Source: CAIWTU01 sp963815135
GTDB lineage: Bacteria; Desulfobacterota; Desulfuromonadia; Geobacterales; Geobacteraceae
Assembly (NCBI GenBank): GCA_963815135.1
Contig: CAWFFO010000006.1
Coordinates: 372,001-436,000, forward strand
Length of the DNA: 64,000 bases
Direction of reading: 5' to 3'
Shown here piece after piece: positions 44,301 to 51,680 of the stretch. The notes under the pieces are model-generated. The model saw only the letters and a list, made by a program, of their open reading frames with translations, had not been told where the DNA came from and made no database searches. How positions within the stretch are numbered: position 1 is the stretch's first letter; each line of letters opens with the position of its first letter. Position numbers and translations under genes: made by a program.

Positions 44301-44388
44301 TTAATTTTCTGTCGGAGTCTGCTATCACCTCCCATACCGAATCTAATTTAGTTCGTAATTGCAAGTGATCGGAATAAAGTGCAGTCAT
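44242..44388 (-). CDS. Possible 48-residue leader ORF overlapping aptamer 3
   Basis: ATG 44388 is preceded by CCGGAGGAAGAA, a good ribosome site. The frame MTALYSDHLQLRTKLDSVWEV...SKGWGAKPLV ends inside the aptamer (its last 15 codons are the GEMM core). No homologue recognised. If translated, ribosomes would unfold aptamer 3, coupling translation to riboswitch state. It could equally be chance: the last third is forced by the RNA consensus. Confidence 0.35.
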   Translation of the reverse strand: MTALYSDHLQLRTKLDSVWEVIADSDRKLNKRLTKVNHSKGWGAKPLV

Positions 44389-44436
44389 TTCTTCCTCCGG
44401 TTCAGCGTCATAAAAGTGGCAATACTCTTGCCAATA

Positions 44437-44485
44437 TAAAAAAAGCCGGGTCGTCGAAATCTGATGGATATTTCGGCGACCCGGC
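44437..44485 (-). terminator. Expression-platform terminator of riboswitch 2
   Basis: Minus strand: GCCGGGTCGCCGAAAT pairs with ATTTCGACGACCCGGC (one mismatch), followed by seven T. The 5' arm is also the aptamer's 3' half, so ligand binding would block the terminator (ON switch). Confidence 0.92.
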
Positions 44486-44544
44486 TGTCTGCGTGAGACC
44501 CTGTAGGCTTTCCGTCCCATCCTCGCGGATGGTTTAGTATTATC
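44467..44544 (-). ncRNA. GEMM-Ib riboswitch aptamer 2 (3',3'-cGAMP class predicted)
   Basis: GAUAAUACUAAACC, a GCGA-tetraloop stem CCAUCC/GGAUGG, GACGGAAAGCC, GGGUCUCACGCAGACAGCC and GCCGAAAUAUC closely follow the Geobacter GEMM-Ib aptamers that bind cAMP-GMP; the specificity position is A (in AAUAC) rather than G. P1 forms from GAUA and UAUC. Nearly identical to aptamer 1, with P2 changes that keep pairing. Confidence 0.9.
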
Positions 44545-44696
44545 GTTTATCACCTGTGAATTTATTAGTGATTTGTTGCGGGTGCAATGTGCCCCGGCAT
44601 CTGTGGATATATTCCTTTGGCCGTGCATCAAATCGCAATCACTATCAAATTCAAAGGTATGCTGTTTTAAAAATGTATACGCAATTTCCGGACCAA

Positions 44697-44717
44697 AACG
44701 TCACATCTGGTGACGTT
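44697..44717. promoter_or_regulatory. Inverted repeat between riboswitches 1 and 2
   Basis: AACGTCAC-ATCTG-GTGACGTT, perfect 8-bp arms. Either an RNA hairpin in the leader or a DNA operator resembling GTGAC half-sites. The rest of 44545-44757 shows nothing else. Confidence 0.5.
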
Positions 44718-44757
44718 ATTTTCAAGAAGGCCGTCAATCACTGTTTTCACTACAAAT

Positions 44758-44803
44758 AAAAAAGCCGGGGCTTAATATCTTTAGGATATTTCGGCGACCC
44801 GGC
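44758..44803 (-). terminator. Expression-platform terminator of riboswitch 1
   Basis: Minus strand: GCCGGGTCGCCGAAATATC with GATATTAAGCCCCGGC, two stems (GCCGGG/CCCGGC and ATATC/GATAT) separated by an internal loop, then six T. The 5' arm overlaps the aptamer. Confidence 0.85.
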
Positions 44804-44862
44804 TGTCTGCTTGAGACCCAGTAGGCTTTCCGCCCCATTCTCGCGAATGGTTTAGTATTATC
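44785..44862 (-). ncRNA. GEMM-Ib riboswitch aptamer 1 (3',3'-cGAMP class predicted)
   Basis: GAUAAUACUAAACC, CCAUUC-GCGA-GAAUGG, GGGCGGAAAGCC, GGGUCUCAAGCAGACAGCC, GCCGAAAUAUC. Same architecture and A at the specificity position as aptamer 2. First of three aptamers met by RNA polymerase, about 40 nt from the predicted transcription start. Confidence 0.9.
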
Positions 44863-44909
44863 GTCTATCTGCTTGATTCGACTTGTTGTTTTCTATTTGA
44901 CAGGGGGCA

Positions 44910-44937
44910 TTTTTACCCTAAAAATAAATCTTGTCAA
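44910..44937 (-). promoter_or_regulatory. Predicted sigma-70 promoter of the riboswitch-controlled operon
   Basis: Minus strand TTGACA (44937-44932), 16-bp spacer, TAAAAA (44915-44910). A second TTGACA lies about 27 bases upstream. This predicts a leader of about 760 nt before the malectin gene. Confidence 0.65.
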
Positions 44938-45212
44938 GAAAAATAATACAAAAAATTGTCAATACGGAACATAACGGTAACAATGGTTGTCAGTAAGACG
45001 TCGTTTTTTTAAGTCAAAAAGCCGGACTCGTACTAAAGAAAAACATGATGCTTTTTTTTATTTGAGGAGAATAATTCCATCGGTGCCGGCGAAAATGCTT
45101 TTGTCGTTGGGTCTTGCGAAAAAAATCTGGTTTTATACGGAATTTTTTGCATTCGGAAACAGTTTCTGCCATATCTCTGGTATAGTACTATTTCAAAGGA
45201 GAGTGAGATTTT

Positions 45213-46094
45213 ATGCAGATCCCGCCATATCCGGAGAGCAGGGAATTGAAACTGGATGACAAGGTTTTTTTCGACTCTGTTTTTGCCCGGCTCCAGCCTC
45301 GCATATCAGAGTTTTCCTTCGCCAACTTGTACCTGTTCCGTAAGGCTCATGAATACAGGGTTTCTCTGGTGGGAGAATCACCGGTTGTCCTGGGCAGAGG
45401 ATATGACGGTGGGGAATATTTCCTCCCGCCACTGGGTGGCGACATCGGAGCTGCGCTTACCTTGTTGCTGCAAGACGGTCGGGTAATGTACGGAGCCGAT
45501 GAGTCTTTAGTTGACGGCTTCCTGCGGGATATGGAGGGACTGGAAATAATGGAAGACCGTGATTCTTTCGACTACCTGTATCTGCGGGAGGAGTTGGCGG
45601 AACTTTCGGGAAACCGTTACCACAAAAAGAAAAACCGGGTGAATTACTTTTCGGTACGGCATTCCTTTACAGTCGAACCTTTCTCGGAAAAATTTCTGGA
45701 TGGTGCTTTACTGATGCTGGATGAATGGAGCCGTGAACGGTCGGATATCGACAGCCCGTCGCTGCTGCCGGAAATTGTCGCAACCGGAGAAGCCTTGCGA
45801 ATGGCGGAACAACTGGGTCTCAAGGGGCTGGTCGTAATGGTTGAAGGGGAAGTGAAAGCCTTCGTCCTGGGGGAAAAACTCAATGATGAGACATCTGTAT
45901 GTCATTTTGAAAAGTCGGATACGTTTATGGAGGGTCTGGCCCAGCTGACAGACATGGAGTTTGCCCGGCTCTGTTTTACCGAATGCAAGTATATGAACCG
46001 GGAGCAAGACCTCGGAGAACCGAACCTGCGTCGGGCCAAGCTCTCCTATCACCCGGTTGAAATGATCCGTAAATTCAGGGTGAGGCGGGCCTGA
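45213..46094 (+). CDS. DUF2156 (phosphatidylglycerol lysyltransferase C-terminal-like) protein
   Basis: 293 residues. Two GNAT-like halves: SFANLYLFRKAHEYRVSLVGESPVVLGRGYDGGEYFLPPLG...and FDYLYLREELAELSGNRYHKKKNRVNYFSVRH...LKGLVVMVEGEVKAFVLGEKLNDETSVCHFEKSD...FTECKYMNREQDLGEPNLRRAKLSYHPVEM. The latter is the DUF2156 signature, related to MprF-type aminoacyl-lipid synthases but without their membrane domain. AAAGGAGAGTGAG precedes the start. Stand-alone, divergent from the riboswitch operon; the substrate is unknown. Confidence 0.85.
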   Translation: MQIPPYPESRELKLDDKVFFDSVFARLQPRISEFSFANLYLFRKAHEYRVSLVGESPVVLGRGYDGGEYFLPPLGGDIGAALTLLLQDGRVMYGADESLVDGFLRDMEGLEIMEDRDSFDYLYLREELAELSGNRYHKKKNRVNYFSVRHSFTVEPFSEKFLDGALLMLDEWSRERSDIDSPSLLPEIVATGEALRMAEQLGLKGLVVMVEGEVKAFVLGEKLNDETSVCHFEKSDTFMEGLAQLTDMEFARLCFTECKYMNREQDLGEPNLRRAKLSYHPVEMIRKFRVRRA

Positions 46095-46097
46095 GAG

Positions 46098-46231
46098 GAA
46101 GTCAGAAGTCAGAAGTCAGAAGTCAGAAGTCAGAAGTCAGAAGTCAGAAGTCAGAAGTCAGAAGTCAGAAGTCAGAAGTCAGAAGTCAGAAGTCAGAAGT
46201 CAGAAGTCAGAAGTCAGAAGTCAGAAGTCAG
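46098..46231. repeat. Perfect heptanucleotide tandem array (AGAAGTC)n
   Basis: About 19 uninterrupted copies of a 7-bp unit (GAAGTCA permutation), starting four bases after the DUF2156 stop and ending before the YjbQ gene. No spacers, so it is not a CRISPR. Similar but short 7-bp motifs occur near 54.5, 55.3 and 59.9 kb. Confidence 0.97.
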
Positions 46232-46273
46232 GAGATTTCCATTCATGAATTCTTTATTCGGCATATCCTGCTG

Positions 46274-46690
46274 CTATTCGCCGATAATCTTCACCAGTAC
46301 ACGCTTTTGCCTTCTGCCGTCGAACTCGCCATAAAAAATCTGCTCCCATGGCCCGAGGTCCAGGTCGCCGCCCGAAACGGCAACCGTTACTTCGCGACCC
46401 ATTATAGTTCGCTTCAGATGCGCATCGGCGTTGTCTTCGAAGGTGTTGTGGCGGTACTGGGCATCGGGGCCTCCCGGTGCAAGAGATTCGAGCCATACTT
46501 CGAAATCGTGATGAAGTCCCTGTTCGTCATCATTGATAAAAACACTGGCTGTGATATGCATGGCGTTGCACAGCATCAGGCCTTCCTGGATGCCGCTTTC
46601 CAGAAGACAATCCCTTATGAGTTGGGTGATATTGATGAAGTCGAACCTTTTCTGCACATTGAACCATAGTTCCTTTCGGTAATGCTTCAT
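46274..46690 (-). CDS. YjbQ family (secondary thiamine-phosphate synthase-like) protein
   Basis: 138 residues. MKHYRKELWFNVQKRFDFINITQLIRDCLLESGIQEGLMLCNAMHITASVFINDDEQGLHHDFEVWLESLAP...YRHNTFEDNADAHLKRTIMGREVTVAVSGGDLDLGPWEQIFYGEFDGRRQKRVLVKIIGE is the full UPF0047/YjbQ signature (HITASVFIND and DAHLKR). The family has weak thiamine-phosphate synthase activity in E. coli. ATG 46690 has GGAGG upstream. Confidence 0.93.
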   Translation of the reverse strand: MKHYRKELWFNVQKRFDFINITQLIRDCLLESGIQEGLMLCNAMHITASVFINDDEQGLHHDFEVWLESLAPGGPDAQYRHNTFEDNADAHLKRTIMGREVTVAVSGGDLDLGPWEQIFYGEFDGRRQKRVLVKIIGE

Positions 46691-46874
46691 TTGGTACAAC
46701 CTCCATAATAGTACCCGAAACCCGCATAACTCACGGGAAAACCGTGCAGCGTCGTCAAGTACAAATCAATAAAAATAATTACACTTCTACCAGAATCCAG
46801 AACTGTTTTCCATTAAAAACATGTTTGAGGCCGCGAACTTTTCATCATGGAATATTAAAGTAAATCATTATTCC

Positions 46875-47543
46875 TTAATCGATATTTTCCTGGAAGAAAA
46901 GGGTCATGGAATCGAGTTCGAGGGCCGCCAGTGCGCCCAGCCCCTTTTGGCCCTTGTAAACGCAGCCATTGTCGAGCATTATTCTGGACGATCCGAGCCC
47001 GTTTTCCAGTGACTCTCTTGTTACAGGCGTATGGCCGCTAATCACCCGCCGGTTGCCTATCCGTGACCGGTCAACTTCGCAGTGGCGGGCCCAGAGCAAG
47101 TATTCTCTGTCGGCGAAAGGGTCCGGTCTGTCGAAATTCAGGCAAGCGTGAACAAGGATAAAATCGTCGAGCATGAAAAAGAGGGGGAGCTTTTCCAAAA
47201 ATTTCAGATAGCGGCGCGGTATCTCGCCGGCGCTGTCTGCTCCAAAACTGTAAAGCGTTGCATTGCCGCCGTTCAATGCCCAAAGACGGAAGTCGGCGGG
47301 GGAATTGTCCGAGTTGAGCAGCATCTCCTCATGGTTGCCGCGTAGTGCATTTACTGAATAACCACTCCGGGCAAGACCAATGATCAAATCAAGAAGATCC
47401 TTGGTGCGGGGACCCCGGTCAATGTAATCACCCAGCAGATAAAGTTGATCTTCCGTTGTAAGGCAAATTACATCCTCAACCAGCTTGCGGAATGTCAAAG
47501 CACAGCCATGAATATCCGGTATGACAAAGCGTCTCGGGGGCAT
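46875..47543 (-). CDS. Metallophosphoesterase (PPP-type serine/threonine phosphatase-like)
   Basis: 222 residues. FVIPDIHGCALTFRKLV (GDxHG variant), YLLGDYIDRGPRTKDLLD (GDxxDRG), NALRGNHEEML (GNHE), VHACLNF and VISGHTPV give all metal-site motifs of the lambda/PrpE/diadenosine-tetraphosphatase group. The first motif reads PDIHG rather than GDIHG, which is common in this subgroup. Predicted to dephosphorylate proteins or Ap4A; the choice cannot be made. Confidence 0.9.
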   Translation of the reverse strand: MPPRRFVIPDIHGCALTFRKLVEDVICLTTEDQLYLLGDYIDRGPRTKDLLDLIIGLARSGYSVNALRGNHEEMLLNSDNSPADFRLWALNGGNATLYSFGADSAGEIPRRYLKFLEKLPLFFMLDDFILVHACLNFDRPDPFADREYLLWARHCEVDRSRIGNRRVISGHTPVTRESLENGLGSSRIMLDNGCVYKGQKGLGALAALELDSMTLFFQENID

Positions 47544-47740
47544 CTGTCGTTACTCCTCGTTAAGAACCCAGCGGATGGCGGCTGGCAGCAAGCGGTGAAG
47601 TTGCAAAAAAACGATCTGTTTCTTTTGTTCCGAAGCCTGTTTCGTCAGTATGCGGAATTGAAATTTATCAGGATTATATGACACAAATACTCCGGTAATC
47701 CAGGTTTTTGCAAGTATTTTACGCAGCCGGGAAAATAATC

Positions 47741-47784
47741 TTGACAAATCGAACCGCCAGGCGAAGTATTGTTCATATGAACAA
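47741..47784 (+). promoter_or_regulatory. Promoter and palindromic operator spanning the TetR start codon
   Basis: TTGACA at 47741-47746, a weak -10 (AAGTAT, 47764-47769), and a perfect 16-bp palindrome TTGTTCATATGAACAA at 47769-47784 whose centre contains the ATG (47777). No Shine-Dalgarno is evident, so the mRNA may be leaderless and self-repressed. Confidence 0.6.
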
Positions 47785-48367
47785 GCGTTCAGGGGAAGAA
47801 ACGAAAAAGATAATTCTCGATGCAGCAGGGGAAATTTTCGTTGATTACGGCTACTCTCAGGCCAACATGCGTATGATCGCAGCGGCCGCCGGGATCAGTG
47901 TCGGTTGCCTCTACCTGTATTTCAGGAACAAGGAAGAACTTTGTCTGACGCTCATGAAAGAAAGCCTCGACGACTTCAATCTGGAAACGATTAAAATGCT
48001 TGGGGAAATTGCCGACCCGCAGCAGGCGATGGCGGGCTTTATCGGTATTACGATCAACCGGGCCATTGAGCGCAAAGAACGCTTTCTGACACTCGGCAGG
48101 GAGCATGGGTTTGCTTTCGGGCTGGATATCAAGAAAAAATTTTACAATGAACGACGCGGGATGCTCGAGGGCATTATCCGCAGCGGAATTGAAAAAAAGA
48201 TTTTTCGTCAATGTGATGAAAAGGAGATGTCAAAGGTTATTTTCAATGTTCTGAGAGGTTATATAACTTCACTTGTCATTGATGACAAGGACGCGCTTTT
48301 TAATGTCCATGCGTGCGTAAATCTCATCCTTTACGGTCTGCTCAGGGATGGTGCATCGCCGGATTGA
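47777..48367 (+). CDS. TetR/AcrR-family transcriptional regulator
   Basis: 196 residues. The N-terminal HTH is KKIILDAAGEIFVDYGYSQANMRMIAAAAGISVGCLYLYFRNKEELCLTLMKESL; the helical ligand-binding part follows (IGITINRAIERKERFLTLGREHGFAFGLDIKKKF). It lies just upstream of and co-directional with the macA-macB-tolC-like operon, which it probably controls, in addition to itself through the palindrome over its start codon. Confidence 0.92.
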   Translation: MNKRSGEETKKIILDAAGEIFVDYGYSQANMRMIAAAAGISVGCLYLYFRNKEELCLTLMKESLDDFNLETIKMLGEIADPQQAMAGFIGITINRAIERKERFLTLGREHGFAFGLDIKKKFYNERRGMLEGIIRSGIEKKIFRQCDEKEMSKVIFNVLRGYITSLVIDDKDALFNVHACVNLILYGLLRDGASPD

Positions 48368-48508
48368 ATGCTTTGAAGGAAAAAAATCATCGAACGGTGT
48401 AACCTTTGAAACGATTACTACGTCTCAAAAAATGAATTGCCTGTCCCGGTCCGCCAATCCGGCGTCCTGTATATTTTTTTCGATACTCCGAACTTGATGA
48501 GGTTATTG

Positions 48509-49678
48509 ATGAAAAAGCTTGTCCTGTTTTCCACAATTTTCCTGGTTGTCGTTGTTGCGGGTGCAATCTATTATTTCAAGAGAACTCCTGCCCCCGTTTA
48601 TCGAACGGCAAAGGTCGAGAAGGGTGCAATAGTCTCATCCGTTACTGCCACCGGAACCCTGAACGCCGTGGTTACGGTGCAGGTGGGAACACAGGTCTCG
48701 GGTACCATACAGAAACTCTTCGTCGACTATAATTCCGTGGTGAAGAAAGGGCAGACTATAGCCCAGATTGATCCTGCCATTTTCAATGCCCAGGTGCAGC
48801 AGTACAGGGGTAATTACATGAATGCACAGGCCAATCTGGTCAAGGCCAAAGCTGATGTCGTTGATGCCAAAAGAACCCTGGAACGGAACAGGCAGTTGTT
48901 TGGCGACGGAGTGGTGTCCCAGTCGGATTTCGACAGTGCCGAAACAAAATACCAGGAGGCCCGCTCCACTGTAAAAGCATCGGAAGGCAGCGTGGCGCAG
49001 ACACTCGGTTCATACCGGCAGGCGCAGACGAATCTTCGCTACTCAACTATAGTGTCCCCGGTAAACGGTATTGTGGTATCAAGGAATGTGGATGTGGGCC
49101 AGACCGTAGCCGCGTCGTTCCAGACCCCGACTCTTTTCACCATCGCCCAGGACCTGACCAAGATGCAGATAGATACCAGTGTCGATGAAGCCGACATAGG
49201 CAAGGTAAAGGTCGGACAGCCTGCAAGATTTACCGTGGACGCCTATCCTGAAACGCAATTCAGCGGGGTCGTGGCGCAGGTACGCAATGCACCGATCATT
49301 ACTCAGAACGTGGTGACCTATGATGTAGTTATTACCGTGGCCAACAAGGACCTGATGCTCAAACCGGGAATGACCGCCAATGTGAATATCGAGGTGTTGA
49401 GAAAAGACAATGTGCTGAAGATTCCATCATCTGCCTTGAGATTCAGGCCTGAGGAGACCTCTGTCAAGACCGGCAAATCACGGGCGGCCGGGCGGCAGGT
49501 GTTCGTCCTCAAGGAAGGAAAACCAATGAGGGTACCAGTGAAAACAGGGGCGATCGATGATTCGTATGTGGAGCTAGTCGATGGTAACCTGCATCAGGGT
49601 GACGATATAATCGTGGGACAGGCTTCTGACGGGAAAAAAACCGGCAGTGCGCGTCCGCCAATGGGGCCGAGGTTCTAA
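48509..49678 (+). CDS. macA: MacA-like efflux adaptor
   Basis: 389 residues. N-terminal anchor KKLVLFSTIFLVVVVAGAIYYF; lipoyl halves VTATGTLNAVVTVQVGTQVSGTIQKLFVDYNSVVKKGQTIAQIDP and TIVSPVNGIVVSRNVDVGQTV; alpha-hairpin between; beta-barrel DEADIGKVKVGQPARFTVDAYPETQFSGVVAQVR. It couples the MacB-type ABC transporter to the TolC-like channel encoded two genes on. ATG 48509 has TGAGG upstream. Directly adjacent to macB (stop at 49678, next ATG at 49679). Confidence 0.92.
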   Translation: MKKLVLFSTIFLVVVVAGAIYYFKRTPAPVYRTAKVEKGAIVSSVTATGTLNAVVTVQVGTQVSGTIQKLFVDYNSVVKKGQTIAQIDPAIFNAQVQQYRGNYMNAQANLVKAKADVVDAKRTLERNRQLFGDGVVSQSDFDSAETKYQEARSTVKASEGSVAQTLGSYRQAQTNLRYSTIVSPVNGIVVSRNVDVGQTVAASFQTPTLFTIAQDLTKMQIDTSVDEADIGKVKVGQPARFTVDAYPETQFSGVVAQVRNAPIITQNVVTYDVVITVANKDLMLKPGMTANVNIEVLRKDNVLKIPSSALRFRPEETSVKTGKSRAAGRQVFVLKEGKPMRVPVKTGAIDDSYVELVDGNLHQGDDIIVGQASDGKKTGSARPPMGPRF

Positions 49679-50401
49679 ATGGATGAAGTGGTCCGGGCAA
49701 CCTGCATAACAAAAATATACACAATGGGAGAACAGCGGGTCGAGGCGCTGAGAGGCGTTTCCCTGACGGTAGACAGGGGGGATTTCGTCGCGATCATGGG
49801 GGCTTCGGGCAGCGGCAAATCCACGTTCATGAATATTCTCGGCTGCCTGGACGCTCCCACATCGGGAGAATACAGGTTGGGCGGGGAGCATGTCGGGGGG
49901 CTGTCAAAGGACGCACAGGCGGAAATCAGGAACCGGAAAATAGGTTTCGTTTTCCAGGGATTCAACCTGCTGGCAAGGACCACTGCGGTGGAGAATGTTG
50001 AGCTGCCGCTTATTTACGGCAGGATCCCGGCCGCGGAAAGAAAAAAACGGGCCATGGACGCCCTGGCGCTGGTCGGTTTGTCCGACCGGGCCGGGCATTA
50101 CACCAGCCAGCTCTCCGGTGGACAGCAGCAGAGGGTGGCGATTGCCCGTGCCCTGGTCAACGAGCCGGCCATGATTCTGGCCGATGAGCCGACCGGCAAC
50201 CTGGATTCGGTCACGAGCGTGGAAATCATGGCTATCTTCCAGAAGCTGAACAGTCAGGGAATTACCATTATCATGGTCACCCACGAACCTGATGTCGCCG
50301 CCTATACAAAGCGCAACGTCATGTTCCGGGACGGTCTTATCATTTCCGATACATCGGTTGATCAACCGATGAGCGCCGACCCGACGAGGAGAACCATATG
50401 A
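49679..50401 (+). CDS. macB: MacB-type ABC transporter ATP-binding protein
   Basis: 240 residues. Walker A GASGSGKST, Q-loop FVFQGFNLL, signature LSGGQQQRVAIARAL, Walker B MILADEPTGNLDS, H-loop VTHEPDV. It is the LolD/MacB subgroup. In E. coli MacB ATPase and permease are fused; here they are two genes with a 4-base ATGA overlap. Confidence 0.94.
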   Translation: MDEVVRATCITKIYTMGEQRVEALRGVSLTVDRGDFVAIMGASGSGKSTFMNILGCLDAPTSGEYRLGGEHVGGLSKDAQAEIRNRKIGFVFQGFNLLARTTAVENVELPLIYGRIPAAERKKRAMDALALVGLSDRAGHYTSQLSGGQQQRVAIARALVNEPAMILADEPTGNLDSVTSVEIMAIFQKLNSQGITIIMVTHEPDVAAYTKRNVMFRDGLIISDTSVDQPMSADPTRRTI

Positions 50402-51626
50402 TAGAACTCCTGATGAGCCTCAAAATCGCCCTGCGGGCGCTCAGGACCAACAAGATGCGCTCTTTTCTAACCATGCTGGGCATTATTATCGGTATCGCCG
50501 CGGTCATCGCCATGGTGGCCATCGGATCGGGGGCCAGCAAGGTAATCTCCGAGCAGATAGCCAGTATCGGCAGCAATATCCTCCTGGTCATCCCCGGCTC
50601 GATCACCAGTGGAGGGCTGCACATGGGTGCCGGGTCCACGCAGACCCTGACCTATGACGACGCCCTTGCCATACAGAAGGAATGTCCGTCCGTTTCCATG
50701 CCGCGGCAACTGTGCGCGGGGCCGCCCAGGTCGTTTACGGCAACATGAACTGGTCAACCGCAATCATGGGAATGACCCCCGAATACCTGTCCGTGAGGGA
50801 TTGGCCGGTAGTGGAAGGCAGAAATATTTTCCAGTCCGACGTGGAAGGAGCGACCAAGGTTTGCCTGATCGGCCAGACCGTGGCTAATAACCTGTTCGGC
50901 TCCGAAGACCCCATAGGCAAGATTGTCCGCATTATGAAAGTCCCCTTCACGGTGGTGGGCCTGTTGGCAACCAAGGGACAGTCCCCCCGGGGTGACGACC
51001 AGGACGATATTATCTACGTGCCGCTGAAAACGGCCCAGAGAAAATTGTTTGGCAGCGAGTTCCCCAATTCGGTGCGGGCGATTCTGGTCCAGGCAAAAAG
51101 CGAGCAGGATCTGAACAGGGCCCAGGAAGAGGTGACTTCGCTGCTCAATCAGCGGCACAGAATTGGGCAGGGCCATGAAGCGGATTTTACCGTACGCAAT
51201 CTCACCGAGATGCTGGATGTCGCCGAGCAGTCTTCGAAGGCCATGTCGCTCCTTCTCGGAGCCGTGGCTTCCATATCCCTGATCGTAGGAGGTATCGGCA
51301 TCATGAATATCATGCTGGTTTCCGTAACCGAACGAACCAGGGAAATCGGTATTCGCATGGCAATCGGGGCCAGGGAGAAGGACATTTTGCTGCAGTTTCT
51401 CACCGAGGCGGTTCTGCTGACTATAATTGGCGGTATAATCGGTATAGCATTAGGAGTCGTTGGGGCGAAGATCGTTTCTGCACTTTTCAGCTGGCCTACC
51501 CTTATATCACCCCAGGCAATACTACTTGCCTTCGGTTTTTCCGGAGCAGTCGGGATATTCTTCGGCTTCTATCCTGCAAGAAAAGCTGCGGGTCTTAATC
51601 CAATAGAAGCATTGAGATATGAGTAA
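50398..51626 (+). CDS. MacB-type ABC permease (one frameshift as written)
   Basis: FtsX/MacB permease of about 410 residues. TM1 MLGIIIGIAAVIAMVAIGSGA, large periplasmic domain, then three C-terminal TMs (LLLGAVASISLIVGGIGIMNIMLVSVTERTREIGIRMAIGAREKDIL...GGIIGIALGVVGAKIV...AILLAFGFSGAVGIFFGFYPARKAAGLNPIEALRYE). One G is missing at 50700 (ATGCCG for ATGGCCG); adding it joins PSVSM to AAATVRGAAQVVYGNMNW. Probably a sequence error. Confidence 0.87.
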
Positions 51627-51680
51627 ATGATGTAAAGTCTGATTTCCATGTTATATGAAGTTTTCCAGAAAGGATCCCAG

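Noticed and set aside
44389..44631. Upstream extension of the small leader ORF to 129 codons
   Set aside because: It runs backwards through riboswitch 2 and its terminator; only the internal ATG at 44388 has a ribosome site.
46098..46231. CRISPR-like regular array
   Set aside because: The unit is 7 bp, perfectly contiguous and without spacers; no cas genes are present.
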